From UMGS1696 sp964623635 (GTDB lineage Bacteria > Bacillota > Clostridia > Oscillospirales > CAG-272), in contig CAZUUA010000002.1 in the NCBI GenBank assembly GCA_964623635.1, forward strand, positions 62,001-126,000: a stretch of 64,000 bases of DNA, in the 5' to 3' direction. Made by a program: the position numbers and the translations under genes. Positions 42,619 through 51,181 of the stretch are shown here, in pieces (positions within the stretch are counted from its first letter, which is position 1; every line of letters starts with the position of its first letter). The notes beneath the pieces are model-generated. The model was not told the DNA's origin and ran no database searches. It worked only from the letters and a program-made list of their open reading frames with translations.

Positions 42619-43974
42619 ATGGCTTCATCCAGTGAGAAACAGGATCTGTACGCTTCCGCCAGCATCGGAAGGATCCTACTCAAAATCGCACCGCCGGTCA
42701 TGCTTGCACAGCTGATCCAGGCACTGTACAATATCGTAGACAGCTTTTTCATCGGTAAATATGGCGACACCGGGCTGACCGCACTGTCCATCATCTATCC
42801 CATGCAGCTGCTCATGATCGCTCTGGCCGTAGGCACAGGCGTGGGTATCAACACCGTTATGGCGGCCAGATTGGGCATTGGCAGACCGCAGGAAGCAAAG
42901 GAGTACGCCGGTGTGGGCACGGGACTGGGGCTTGCTTTGTGGCTTCTTTTTGCCGGGATCAGCTGGTGTATCCTGCCGGCCTACGCTGCTATGTCCACCG
43001 ATTCCCCTGTCGTGATCCATGAGGTCACCGTGTATGGACGGATCGTCTGTGCGACAAGCATCGGTCTCTTTCTGGAAAGCATCTGGACGAAGGTCCTGCA
43101 GGCCTATGGCGATATGAAAACGCCCATGATCGCCCAGATTTTGGGTGCCGTTACCAATATCATCTTAGACCCACTGCTCATTTTCGGTATGTTTGGTCTG
43201 CCGGAAATGGGGATCGCCGGAGCCGCTGTTGCCACCGTAGCCGGACAGATCGTTGCCGCTGCCGTTGTGGCAAGAAAGGGCATCCAGCATTCTCCGGCAC
43301 TGTCCCAATATCCGGCCTATGTGAAAAATATCTTTCGGCTGGGTCTGCCCAATATGCTCATGCAGTCGGCGTATACCTTCTACATCTTAGGCCTGAACCT
43401 GATCCTGGCGACCTTCTCCGACCAGGCTGTCACCGCTTTGGGTCTGTACTACAAATGGCAAACGTTTTTCTTCATTCCCCTGGGCGCCATGCAAACCTGT
43501 ATAGTGCCCATCGTCAGCTATAACTATGCCGCCGCCAATCTACCCCGGTGCCGCAAGACCATGCAGGCAGCAGTGCTGTTTGGTTTGGCACTAATGGCAG
43601 TGGGTACCCTGTGCTTTGAGACCATACCCGATCCGCTGCTGCGTGCGTTCACCACCGATGCACAGGTGATCGCCATTGGCACCGTTGGTTTCCGGTTTAT
43701 CGGTGTCAGCTTCATTCCCATGGTCACCTCACTGACCTTCCCGGTGTTTTTCCAAGCGGTCGGCGAGGGACTGAAAAGTTCGCTATTGACCATCATTCGT
43801 ACCGTAGTGTGCTTTGTACCCCTGGGCTTTCTCTTTGCCCGGTTCGGCCTGACCTGGTTCTGGCTGACCTTTCCGGTGACCGAGACCATCACCACAGCCG
43901 TAGGGCTTTGGTTCTATAGGCAGTTCTTACAAAAGAACGCATCTATGACCAAGGTTCACGCTGCTCAAGATTGA
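42619..43974 (+). CDS. MATE-family efflux transporter
   Basis: 451 residues and twelve predicted membrane helices. Family blocks are APPVMLAQLIQALYNIVDSF near residue 25, GVGINTVMAARLG near 75, and in the second half LGLPNMLMQSAYTFY and FFIPLGAMQTCIVP. MATE proteins use Na+ or H+ gradients to export drugs or metabolites. TTTCGGAGGACACC gives the ribosome site. It is a single gene ending 160 bp before the metal-importer operon. Confidence 0.94.
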   Translation: MASSSEKQDLYASASIGRILLKIAPPVMLAQLIQALYNIVDSFFIGKYGDTGLTALSIIYPMQLLMIALAVGTGVGINTVMAARLGIGRPQEAKEYAGVGTGLGLALWLLFAGISWCILPAYAAMSTDSPVVIHEVTVYGRIVCATSIGLFLESIWTKVLQAYGDMKTPMIAQILGAVTNIILDPLLIFGMFGLPEMGIAGAAVATVAGQIVAAAVVARKGIQHSPALSQYPAYVKNIFRLGLPNMLMQSAYTFYILGLNLILATFSDQAVTALGLYYKWQTFFFIPLGAMQTCIVPIVSYNYAAANLPRCRKTMQAAVLFGLALMAVGTLCFETIPDPLLRAFTTDAQVIAIGTVGFRFIGVSFIPMVTSLTFPVFFQAVGEGLKSSLLTIIRTVVCFVPLGFLFARFGLTWFWLTFPVTETITTAVGLWFYRQFLQKNASMTKVHAAQD

Positions 43975-44026
43975 TTTTGCGCCTTGATCCACGTGGACCA
44001 AAAGCATAAATTTTGCAGACAAAACC

Positions 44027-44055
44027 TTGCCATTATACCGCATTTGTGGTATAAT
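44027..44055 (+). promoter_or_regulatory. Promoter of the ABC importer/Mo-hydroxylase operon
   Basis: -35 TTGCCA, 17-bp spacer ending TGTGG, -10 TATAAT. The palindrome at 44034-44053 covers the spacer and most of the -10 box. Confidence 0.82.
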
Positions 44056-44079
44056 GTAGTATACCGCAAATGTGATATA
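44034..44079. promoter_or_regulatory. Two tandem 20-bp palindromic operators
   Basis: Copy 1, TATACCGCATTTGTGGTATA (44034-44053), and copy 2, TATACCGCAAATGTGATATA (44060-44079), are 17/20 identical, separated by 6 bp (26-bp period, about 2.5 helical turns). Each is a palindrome of the form TATACC-N8-GRTATA, and a larger imperfect inverted repeat links them (44041-44072). Copy 1 overlaps the promoter spacer and -10; copy 2 covers the expected start site. This placement is typical of repressor binding. A metal- or cofactor-responsive repressor is the natural guess given the operon. Confidence 0.78.
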
Positions 44080-44134
44080 ACATAGTGGTATGATTTATAC
44101 GGTAAAATCGATATATATACATTAGGAGTAAAAC

Positions 44135-45184
44135 ATGAAAAACCGCATCACCCTGATCGCCTTGACCGCCGCACTGCTCTTGCAGACCGCCTGTACCAAT
44201 AACGACATTGCCAATGCCGGATCGGATACGGCAGCAGATACTGTGGCAACCGAACCTGCCGAAGCCGGTATCTCTCTGACCGACCAGGCTGGCCGCACCG
44301 TGGAGCTGGACAAACCGGCAGAGACCATCGTCAGCTGCTACTACGTTTCTTCTTACGCCGTCATGGCATTGGGCCTGTCCGATCGTATGGTAGGCATTGA
44401 GAATAAAGCGGCGTCTCGTCCCATCTATCAGCTCAGCGCACCGGACTTTTTGGAGCTGCCTGCCGTGGGTACCATGAAGGAATCCAACGTGGAGCTGATC
44501 GCTTCTCTGGAACCGGAGCTGGTGATCATGCCCCAGAAACTGTCCGAAGCGGCACAGACCTTGACCGACCTGGGTCTTTCTGTGATACTGGTGAATCCGG
44601 AAAACCACGAGGACCTGTGTGCCATGCTGTCCCTCATTGGGGAAGCCTGTGGTGTGTCCGATGCGGCCGACAAGCTGATCGACTACTACGATGCCCAGAT
44701 GGACAAGCTCACAGAGCTGACGTCTGATGCCGAAAAGCCCACGGTGTACCTGGGTGGCAACTCCTCATACCTGACCACCGCACCGGCCGATATGTACCAG
44801 AGCTCTCTCATCGATCTGGCCGGTGGCGAAAATGTGGGTGATGCCCTGGACGGGGACTATTGGACAGAGGTGTCCTACGAGACCATTTTGACCTATGACC
44901 CGGACGTGATCGTGATCCCCTCCGGCGCCGACTATACCGCCGACGATATCCGGGCAGACAGCCAGCTCTCCGCTCTCACCGCCGTACAGAACGATGCCAT
45001 TTACGCCATGCCGTCGCAGCTGGAGGAATGGGACTCTCCGATCCCCTCTGGTATCTTAGGCGCTATGTGGATGACCTCTGTCCTGCACCCTGATGTGTAT
45101 ACCAGCGAGACATTCATCGCCGACGCCACCGCATTTTATGAGACCTTCTACGGCTTCACACCTGCGGCCGACCTGCTGCAGTGA
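44135..45184 (+). CDS. FecB/BtuF-type metal-chelate or oxyanion-binding lipoprotein
   Basis: 349 residues. A signal peptide with lipobox LQTAC is followed by a linker and the two-lobe TroA/FepB fold: TDQAGRTVELDKPAETIV, a first lobe with VMALGLSDRMVGIENK, LEPELVIMPQKLSEAAQTL, and a second lobe with ILTYDPDVIVIPSGA. This class binds iron-siderophore, haem, cobalamin or, in MolA-type systems, molybdate/tungstate. Cotranscription with molybdenum hydroxylase genes makes the last option attractive, but the ligand residues cannot be assigned. TTAGGAG precedes the ATG. Confidence 0.9.
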   Translation: MKNRITLIALTAALLLQTACTNNDIANAGSDTAADTVATEPAEAGISLTDQAGRTVELDKPAETIVSCYYVSSYAVMALGLSDRMVGIENKAASRPIYQLSAPDFLELPAVGTMKESNVELIASLEPELVIMPQKLSEAAQTLTDLGLSVILVNPENHEDLCAMLSLIGEACGVSDAADKLIDYYDAQMDKLTELTSDAEKPTVYLGGNSSYLTTAPADMYQSSLIDLAGGENVGDALDGDYWTEVSYETILTYDPDVIVIPSGADYTADDIRADSQLSALTAVQNDAIYAMPSQLEEWDSPIPSGILGAMWMTSVLHPDVYTSETFIADATAFYETFYGFTPAADLLQ

Positions 45185-45213
45185 TGCAACACGATCGTTA
45201 AATCTATCTGCTT

Positions 45214-46230
45214 ATGCCAAAACGAAAAATCGATCGATATACCACCGCCGCACTGCTGCTCATTCTGTTTCTTCTGGTGGCCGTCTCCATCTCCTGTGGC
45301 AGCTATCCGTTGACCCTGCGTGACGTGGAGGACAGCTTTCGGGAGATGCTTCTGCCAAGTGCCGATCGATCCATGCCGACCCGTGTATTCTGGAACCTAC
45401 GGTTGCCCCGTGTCCTGACTGCACTGTTGTCCGGCATGATACTGGGCGCAGCCGGTGGCGTATATCAGCTGCTGTTTCGCAGTCCTCTGGCATCCCCCGA
45501 CCTGACCGGTGTTGCGTCCGGCGCTTCCTTTGGTGCCGCTCTTGCCATTGTTTGGGGGATCGGCAGCTCCTGGCTTCGAATGGGCTTTGCGTTCTGCGGT
45601 GGTATGCTGTCCCTGGTGCTGGTACTGCTGCTGGCCCGTTTTGCCGGTGGGGAACGAGTGGGCACTTACATCTTAGCCGGGATCCTGATCTCCTCTGCTG
45701 CCGATGCCGGACTCATGGTGCTGAAAACCCTGGCCGATCCGGAACGCCAACTGGCCGCCATTGATTTTTGGACTATGGGTTCCCTTGCTGCCGTATCCGG
45801 AGAACGCTTTCTGCCCTTTGCATGGCTGGCCGTACCCACACTGCTTCTGCTGCTTTTGCTGCACCGACCGGCAACCATGCTGTCTCTGGGCAACGATGAG
45901 TGCCTGGCTATGGGTCTGTCGCCGGATCGGTGGCGTGGGATCCTGTTGACGCTCTCGACCTTGCTGGTGTCGGCATCGGTATCGCTGACCGGTTGTATCG
46001 GCTTTGTCGGTCTGATCGCACCCCACATCGCCCGGTTTTTGTATCGTTGCCGTACCGGTGCCTATCTGTGGTATTGCAGCATCATTGGCGGCATTTTGCT
46101 GACCGCAGCGGATCTGGCTGCCAAAACCGTCGGTGGCGGTGCCGAGCTGCCGGTCAGTATCTTCACCGTGGCGGCCGGGATCCCGGTGCTGACGATCCTG
46201 CTATGCAAGCGTGGGAGGGACATGGCATGA
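45214..46230 (+). CDS. FecCD-type ABC importer permease
   Basis: 338 residues with about ten membrane helices. Family blocks are NLRLPRVLTALLSGMILGAAGGVYQ, FRSPLASPDLTGVASGASFGAAL (outlined), IDFWTMGSLAA and the coupling region GCIGFVGLIAPHIARFL. It would form a dimer with the downstream ATPase and receive substrate from the lipoprotein encoded just upstream. The ATG at 45214 lacks a strong ribosome site; it is 29 nt after the previous stop. Its stop overlaps the ATPase start (ATGA). Confidence 0.93.
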   Translation: MPKRKIDRYTTAALLLILFLLVAVSISCGSYPLTLRDVEDSFREMLLPSADRSMPTRVFWNLRLPRVLTALLSGMILGAAGGVYQLLFRSPLASPDLTGVASGASFGAALAIVWGIGSSWLRMGFAFCGGMLSLVLVLLLARFAGGERVGTYILAGILISSAADAGLMVLKTLADPERQLAAIDFWTMGSLAAVSGERFLPFAWLAVPTLLLLLLLHRPATMLSLGNDECLAMGLSPDRWRGILLTLSTLLVSASVSLTGCIGFVGLIAPHIARFLYRCRTGAYLWYCSIIGGILLTAADLAAKTVGGGAELPVSIFTVAAGIPVLTILLCKRGRDMA

Positions 46231-47021
46231 GTATGCTGACGCTGCAAAATGTGTGTGCCGGCTACCGGGGACATCCGGTGCTGACGAACATCAATTTGAC
46301 CATGGAAGCCGGGGAGATCTGTATGCTGCTGGGTGAAAACGGCTGTGGCAAGACCACCTTGCTCCGTACCATCCAGGGTAGTGTCCCCTTAACAACCGGA
46401 CAGATCTGGATAAACGGCATCGATTTGGCGGATACCAATGTCAAAAAGCGAGCCCGGTTGGTGACGACCATGACCCAGACCGAGCCACCCATCGAAGGCG
46501 TGACGGGAATGGATCGGATCGAAATGGGCTTTTATCCCACCAAGGGTCTGTTCGGTAAGCTGGACATAGCGGAACGGGAAGGCATCCATACTCTGGCAAA
46601 ACAGTTTGATATCGAGCCATTGCTCCAACGAGATCTGGCAGCCATGAGTGCAGGAGAGCGGCAAATGATCGCACTTCTGCGTGCTGCCGTGCAGGATACG
46701 CCGGTGCTGCTGCTGGATGAACCGGCCTCCGCACTGGATTTCAACCATACCGAAATATTGTTTGCTATCCTCACAAAAATGGCAAGGCAGGGAAAAGCCA
46801 TCCTGATGATCCTGCACGATCCCACGAATGCCCTGCGACACGGAGACCGTGTGCTGTACATGACCAAGAAAAAGCGGCAAAACGAACTGATGCGGCTGCA
46901 GGAGCTTCCCGATCCAAGAAATTATGCCGAAGCAGAGCACCATCTGCGGCAGCTCTATCCGGGACTGCAGATCCATGGCGAGACCGGCTTTTGCTATCTG
47001 GAAACGAAAAATATACTATAA
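46227..47021 (+). CDS. FecE-type ABC importer ATPase
   Basis: 264 residues. Walker A is LLGENGCGKTTLLR near residue 37, the signature MSAGERQMIALLRA near 144, Walker B PVLLLDEPASALDF and the switch His in MILHDPTNAL. It energises import through the FecCD permease. GTGGGAGGGAC provides the ribosome site inside the permease gene. Only 17 nt separate it from the FAD-subunit gene of the hydroxylase, so the importer and the enzyme appear to share one transcript. Confidence 0.93.
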   Translation: MSMLTLQNVCAGYRGHPVLTNINLTMEAGEICMLLGENGCGKTTLLRTIQGSVPLTTGQIWINGIDLADTNVKKRARLVTTMTQTEPPIEGVTGMDRIEMGFYPTKGLFGKLDIAEREGIHTLAKQFDIEPLLQRDLAAMSAGERQMIALLRAAVQDTPVLLLDEPASALDFNHTEILFAILTKMARQGKAILMILHDPTNALRHGDRVLYMTKKKRQNELMRLQELPDPRNYAEAEHHLRQLYPGLQIHGETGFCYLETKNIL

Positions 47022-47038
47022 ATGAAGGAAATAACATC

Positions 47039-47839
47039 ATGCTGACCATCGATACATACCTGCGTCCCCAGAGTCTGGACGAAGCCTGGGAGATGGCGCA
47101 GAAGAAGAACAGTGCTGTCCTTGGTGGGATGCTGTGGCTGCGATTGGGAAACCACCGGATCGGCACAGCCATCGACCTGTCGGACTTAGGTCTGGACACC
47201 GTCGAAGATACCGGAGACAGCTGGCAGATCGGTGCCTATACCACACTGCGTACTCTGGAGACCCACGCCGGTCTGCACGAAACATACGGAGAGATTTTTG
47301 CCAAGACGGTCGCACCCATTGTTGGTGTGCAGTTTCGAAATTTAGCGACCGTTGGCGGCAGCGTCTTCGGACGGTTCGGCTTTTCCGATGTGCTGACTAC
47401 ATTGCTGGCCCTGCAAGCGACTGTGACCTTCCATAAGGCCGGGACCATGTCCCTTGCAGACTTTTGCAGCTGTGGCAAGACCAAAGACATCCTGACACAC
47501 GTGACCATTCCCAAAGGTGTCCGTGCCGCCTCCTGCTATGCCCAGCGCAATACCGCCACGGATTTTCCCGTGCTCAATACCTGCGCCGCTGTGCGTGACA
47601 ATACGCTGACCGTGACCGTGGGGGCCCGACCGCTGCGTGCCTGTCCCTATACCTACACACTGCCGACCACGCCGGACGACACCTATGCCGAAGCGGTCGC
47701 CGGAGACGTGGCAGACAAATGTGTGTTTGCCGACAATACCCGCGCCACAGCCGCCTATCGGAAGCATCTCTGCCGGGTCCTAGTGCGCCGTGCCGTAAAT
47801 GATGTACAGAAGGAGAGAGGCGAATGGAGATCACACTGA
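47039..47839 (+). CDS. Molybdenum hydroxylase (xanthine dehydrogenase family) FAD subunit
   Basis: 266 residues of the CO-dehydrogenase-flavoprotein-like fold. TYLRPQSLDEAWEMAQKK is followed by AVLGGMLWLRLG, where FAD-binding proteins usually have GGTD. Then come IAPIVGVQFRN-like VAPIVGVQFRNLATVGGSVF and a C-terminal domain. It passes electrons from the 2Fe-2S subunit to NAD or another acceptor. It overlaps the next gene by 16 nt. ATG 47039 follows AATGAAGGAAA. Confidence 0.88.
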   Translation: MLTIDTYLRPQSLDEAWEMAQKKNSAVLGGMLWLRLGNHRIGTAIDLSDLGLDTVEDTGDSWQIGAYTTLRTLETHAGLHETYGEIFAKTVAPIVGVQFRNLATVGGSVFGRFGFSDVLTTLLALQATVTFHKAGTMSLADFCSCGKTKDILTHVTIPKGVRAASCYAQRNTATDFPVLNTCAAVRDNTLTVTVGARPLRACPYTYTLPTTPDDTYAEAVAGDVADKCVFADNTRATAAYRKHLCRVLVRRAVNDVQKERGEWRSH

Positions 47840-48318
47840 CCTTGAACGGGAAAAAACGTACCGATTCCGTACGCCCGGATACTACATTATATACCTATCT
47901 GCGTGACCATGACTGCTTCAGCGTCAAGTGCGGCTGTGAGACCTCAGCCTGTGGACTTTGCACCGTGCTGCTGGACGACAAACCGGTGCTGTCCTGTTCC
48001 GTGCTGGCTGTCCGTGCCAGTGGTCACACCGTCACCACGCTGGAAGGCCTGCAGGAAGAAGCATCCGCTTTCGTTGGTTTTATCGCCGACCAGGGTGCTG
48101 AGCAGTGCGGCTTCTGCAATCCCGGCTACGTGATGAATACCATCGCACTGCTGCGGGAAAATCCCGATCCCACAGACGACCAGATCCGTGCGTATCTGGC
48201 CGGCAACCTGTGTCGCTGTTCCGGTTACGAAGGACAGCTTCGTGGGATCCGTGCCTTTTTGGACGCTAAGCACAGCAAAGATACAGACAAGGAGGCGAGC
48301 CTATGCATCGAGAAATGA
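47824..48318 (+). CDS. Molybdenum hydroxylase 2Fe-2S subunit
   Basis: 164 residues with two [2Fe-2S] domains. The plant-ferredoxin-like N-terminal part has CGCETSACGLCTVLLDDKPV with a later Cys in LSCSVLA. The helical C-terminal domain has CGFCNPGYVMNT and CRCSGYEGQLRGI. This is the standard small subunit of xanthine dehydrogenase-type enzymes, relaying electrons from the Mo centre to FAD. The start overlaps the FAD gene and the stop overlaps the Mo-subunit gene by 16 nt. Confidence 0.95.
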   Translation: MEITLTLNGKKRTDSVRPDTTLYTYLRDHDCFSVKCGCETSACGLCTVLLDDKPVLSCSVLAVRASGHTVTTLEGLQEEASAFVGFIADQGAEQCGFCNPGYVMNTIALLRENPDPTDDQIRAYLAGNLCRCSGYEGQLRGIRAFLDAKHSKDTDKEASLCIEK

Positions 48319-50609
48319 GATCGGTAGGCAAAGGCGTGCGCAAAAAGGATGCCATGCAGCTGCTGCTGGGCAAGCCGGCCTATGTGGAAGACGTAACGCC
48401 CAAGAATTGTCTTGTGGTCAAAGTACTGCGCAGTCCCCACGCCCACGCCTGGATCCGAGAGATCAAAACGGATATCGCCATGCGTGTGCCCGATATCGTC
48501 GCCATATACACCTACAAGGACGTGCCCCAGAAGCGCTTTACTATGGCAGGGCAGACCTACCCGGAGCCGTCTCCCTACGACCGTCTGATCTTAGACCAGC
48601 GTGTACGCTACGTGGGAGATGCGGTGGCCATCGTTGCCGGAGAGACCGAAGAAGCGGTAGACAAAGCCCTGCGCCTCATCAAGGTGACCTACGATGTGCT
48701 CACCCCTGTTTTAGACTTCCGCACCGCACTGGACAATCCGATCCTGGTCCATCCGGAAGAGAACTGGAAGGCACTGTGCCCGGTGGGTGCTGACAACAAA
48801 CGGAATCTGTGTGCAAAGGGTGAGGAATCCGATGGCAACGTGGACGATGTATTCGCCGACTGCGATATTGTGTTCCAGCACAGCTACCACACCAAGGCCT
48901 GCCACCAAGCCATGCTGGAGACCTTCCGTACCTATACCGAGATCGATGCCTATGGCAGACTCCACGTAGTCAGCTCCACCCAGATCGTGTTCCACGCACG
49001 CCGGATCCTGGCCCATGCGCTGGACATTCCCAAGTCCAAGATCCACGTAGAAAAACCCCGGATCGGCGGTGGCTTCGGTGCCAAGCAGACTCTGGTGGCA
49101 GAGATCTATCCGGCTTTTGTCACCTGGCAAACGGGACGGGCCGCACGCATGATCTATACCCGAAAGGAGTGCCAGATCGCCGGTTCCCCCAGACACGAAA
49201 TGGAAGTGACCGTCAAGCTGGGTGCCGATAAGAACGGGAAGATCCGTGCCTTAGACGTGCATACCCTGTCCAACACCGGTGCCTTTGGCGAACACGGCCC
49301 CACCACCGTTGGCCTGTCCGGACACAAATCCATTCCCCTGTACACCGGTTCCCTAGAAGCATTCCGCTTCTCCTATGACGTTGTGTATACAAACGTAGAA
49401 GCTGCCGGTGCCTATCGTGGCTATGGAGCGACCCAGGGGATCTATGCGGTTGAATCGGCAGTCAACGAGCTGGCCGACCGGCTGGGCATGGACCCTGTGG
49501 CACTGCGGATGCAAAATATGGTGCGAGAAGGGCAGGTCATGCCGGCGTACTATAACGAAGTCGCCTCTGCCTGCACGTTGGACGAGTGTATGCGCCAATG
49601 TGCCGAGAACTTTGGCTGGCAGGAAAAGTATCCGGTGCGCACCATGCCCGATGGCAAGATCCGTTCTACCGGTGTGGCCATGGCCATGCAAGGCTCCGGT
49701 ATCTCCGGTGTAGACGTAGGCTCTGCAGCGGTCAAGCTCAACGACGATGGCTTCTACGTTCTGCGGATCGGTGCGGCCGATATGGGTACCGGCTGTGATA
49801 CGATCTTAGCGCAAATGACCGCCGAGTGCATGGACTGTTCGGTAGACGACGTGACCGTGTTTGGCGCCGACTCCGATGCATCTCCGTATGACTCCGGCTC
49901 CTACGCATCTTCCACCACCTATGTCACCGGAAAGGCCGTGGAAAAAGCCTGCCTGGAGCTGAAGGAAAAGATCTGCACCGTAGCCGCCGAAATGCTGGAC
50001 TGCACACCAGGTGAGCTGGTCTTTTCCGGCAGAGAAGTGCAGAAGGCAGACGGTACCTCCAGCGTGACTCTGGTCGATATCGCCACCAAATCCATGTGCG
50101 GCAACAACGTCGCTTTAGAGGCCGTCAGCTCCCACTCGTCACCCACATCGCCACCGCCGTTTATGGTGGGCATGGTAGAGATCGAACTGGATCCGGAGAC
50201 CGGCACCGTGGAGATACTGGACTACCACGCCGTAGTGGACTGTGGTACCCCGGTGAATCCCAACCTGGCACGGATCCAGACGGAAGGCGGTCTGGTGCAG
50301 GCCATTGGTATGACGTTGACCGAAAATATCCAATACGACCAAAAGGGAAGACTCAGCGAAAATTCCTTCCTGCAGTATAAGATTCCCACACGTCTGGAAA
50401 CCGGCAGACTCCATGTGGCCTTCGCACCCAGCTATGAACAGAGCGGTCCCTTCGGTGCCAAATCCATCGGCGAGATCGTCATCAATACACCGGCCCCGGC
50501 CATTGCCCATGCACTGTATCGTGCCACCGGACATTGGTACAGAGAGCTGCCCATCCTGCCGGAGCGGATCGCTATGGATATCGCAGCCGACCGGGAACAG
50601 CATAAATGA
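48303..50609 (+). CDS. Molybdenum hydroxylase Mo-cofactor subunit
   Basis: 768 residues of the xanthine dehydrogenase/aldehyde oxidase large-subunit family. Cofactor-binding blocks are IGGGFGAKQT near residue 255, AYRGYGATQG near 380, ADMGTGCDT near 495 and FGAKSIGEIVI near 718, where the Glu of SIGE is the catalytic base. Active-site residues that would separate xanthine, nicotinate, purine or aldehyde substrates cannot be judged by eye. The gene for the MocA-like maturation enzyme overlaps its stop by 4 nt. Confidence 0.94.
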   Translation: MHREMRSVGKGVRKKDAMQLLLGKPAYVEDVTPKNCLVVKVLRSPHAHAWIREIKTDIAMRVPDIVAIYTYKDVPQKRFTMAGQTYPEPSPYDRLILDQRVRYVGDAVAIVAGETEEAVDKALRLIKVTYDVLTPVLDFRTALDNPILVHPEENWKALCPVGADNKRNLCAKGEESDGNVDDVFADCDIVFQHSYHTKACHQAMLETFRTYTEIDAYGRLHVVSSTQIVFHARRILAHALDIPKSKIHVEKPRIGGGFGAKQTLVAEIYPAFVTWQTGRAARMIYTRKECQIAGSPRHEMEVTVKLGADKNGKIRALDVHTLSNTGAFGEHGPTTVGLSGHKSIPLYTGSLEAFRFSYDVVYTNVEAAGAYRGYGATQGIYAVESAVNELADRLGMDPVALRMQNMVREGQVMPAYYNEVASACTLDECMRQCAENFGWQEKYPVRTMPDGKIRSTGVAMAMQGSGISGVDVGSAAVKLNDDGFYVLRIGAADMGTGCDTILAQMTAECMDCSVDDVTVFGADSDASPYDSGSYASSTTYVTGKAVEKACLELKEKICTVAAEMLDCTPGELVFSGREVQKADGTSSVTLVDIATKSMCGNNVALEAVSSHSSPTSPPPFMVGMVEIELDPETGTVEILDYHAVVDCGTPVNPNLARIQTEGGLVQAIGMTLTENIQYDQKGRLSENSFLQYKIPTRLETGRLHVAFAPSYEQSGPFGAKSIGEIVINTPAPAIAHALYRATGHWYRELPILPERIAMDIAADREQHK

Positions 50610-51181
50610 TCTACATCTTGTATCTGGCAGCCGGCTATTCCAGACGGTACGGCGACAAAAATAAGCTGACCGACCTGCACGGTGGCAAGCCACTGTATGC
50701 CTGGGGACTGGATCAGTGGCAAAAGGTCACCGCCGACCGTCCCGATTGTAGGCTGTATGTTGTCACCTGCTGGCAGGAGATCGAGACGGTATGCCAAAAA
50801 AGGAGCATTCGTGTGGTGCATTGTGCCGACAGCTACCGAGGGATCGCCCATACCATCCGCTGTGGGATCCTGTCTCTGCCGCCGCTGACCAAGGAGGATT
50901 ACCTATGCTTTTCCGTAGCCGATCAGCCAAACCTGACTGCCGGGACCATCACGAACCTGTTGGATGCAGCAGCAGAAAAACCGCTGACCGCCTGTGTGGG
51001 GCACGGTGACGAAATGGGCAATCCCACACTGTTTTCAGCCGCATTGGCAGAGGAGCTATTACAGCTGACCGGAGACAAAGGCGGCAAGTCGGTCCTGCGC
51101 AAGCACCCGGAAAATCACATCCGGATCCTATGTGATCCGGCAGAATTATTGGACATCGATGTGAAGGAGGCTTCAGTATGA
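50606..51181 (+). CDS. MocA-like molybdenum cofactor nucleotidyltransferase
   Basis: 191 residues. The nucleotidyltransferase fold begins LYLAAGYSRRYGDKNKL (the usual LAAGxSxRxGxxK), followed by FSVADQPNLTAGTI and GNPTLFSAALAEELLQLTGD and KGGKSVLRKH. MocA adds CMP to molybdopterin to make the cytosine-dinucleotide cofactor used by xanthine dehydrogenase-type enzymes. Position directly after the Mo subunit supports this. MobA (GMP) is the alternative. The stop overlaps the rhamnosidase start (ATGA). Confidence 0.88.
   Translation: MIYILYLAAGYSRRYGDKNKLTDLHGGKPLYAWGLDQWQKVTADRPDCRLYVVTCWQEIETVCQKRSIRVVHCADSYRGIAHTIRCGILSLPPLTKEDYLCFSVADQPNLTAGTITNLLDAAAEKPLTACVGHGDEMGNPTLFSAALAEELLQLTGDKGGKSVLRKHPENHIRILCDPAELLDIDVKEASV

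Noticed and set aside
46991..51181. Selenium-dependent hydroxylase operon
   Set aside because: No in-frame TGA, YqeB or YqeC-like gene was seen with the hydroxylase genes; MocA alone does not show selenium use.
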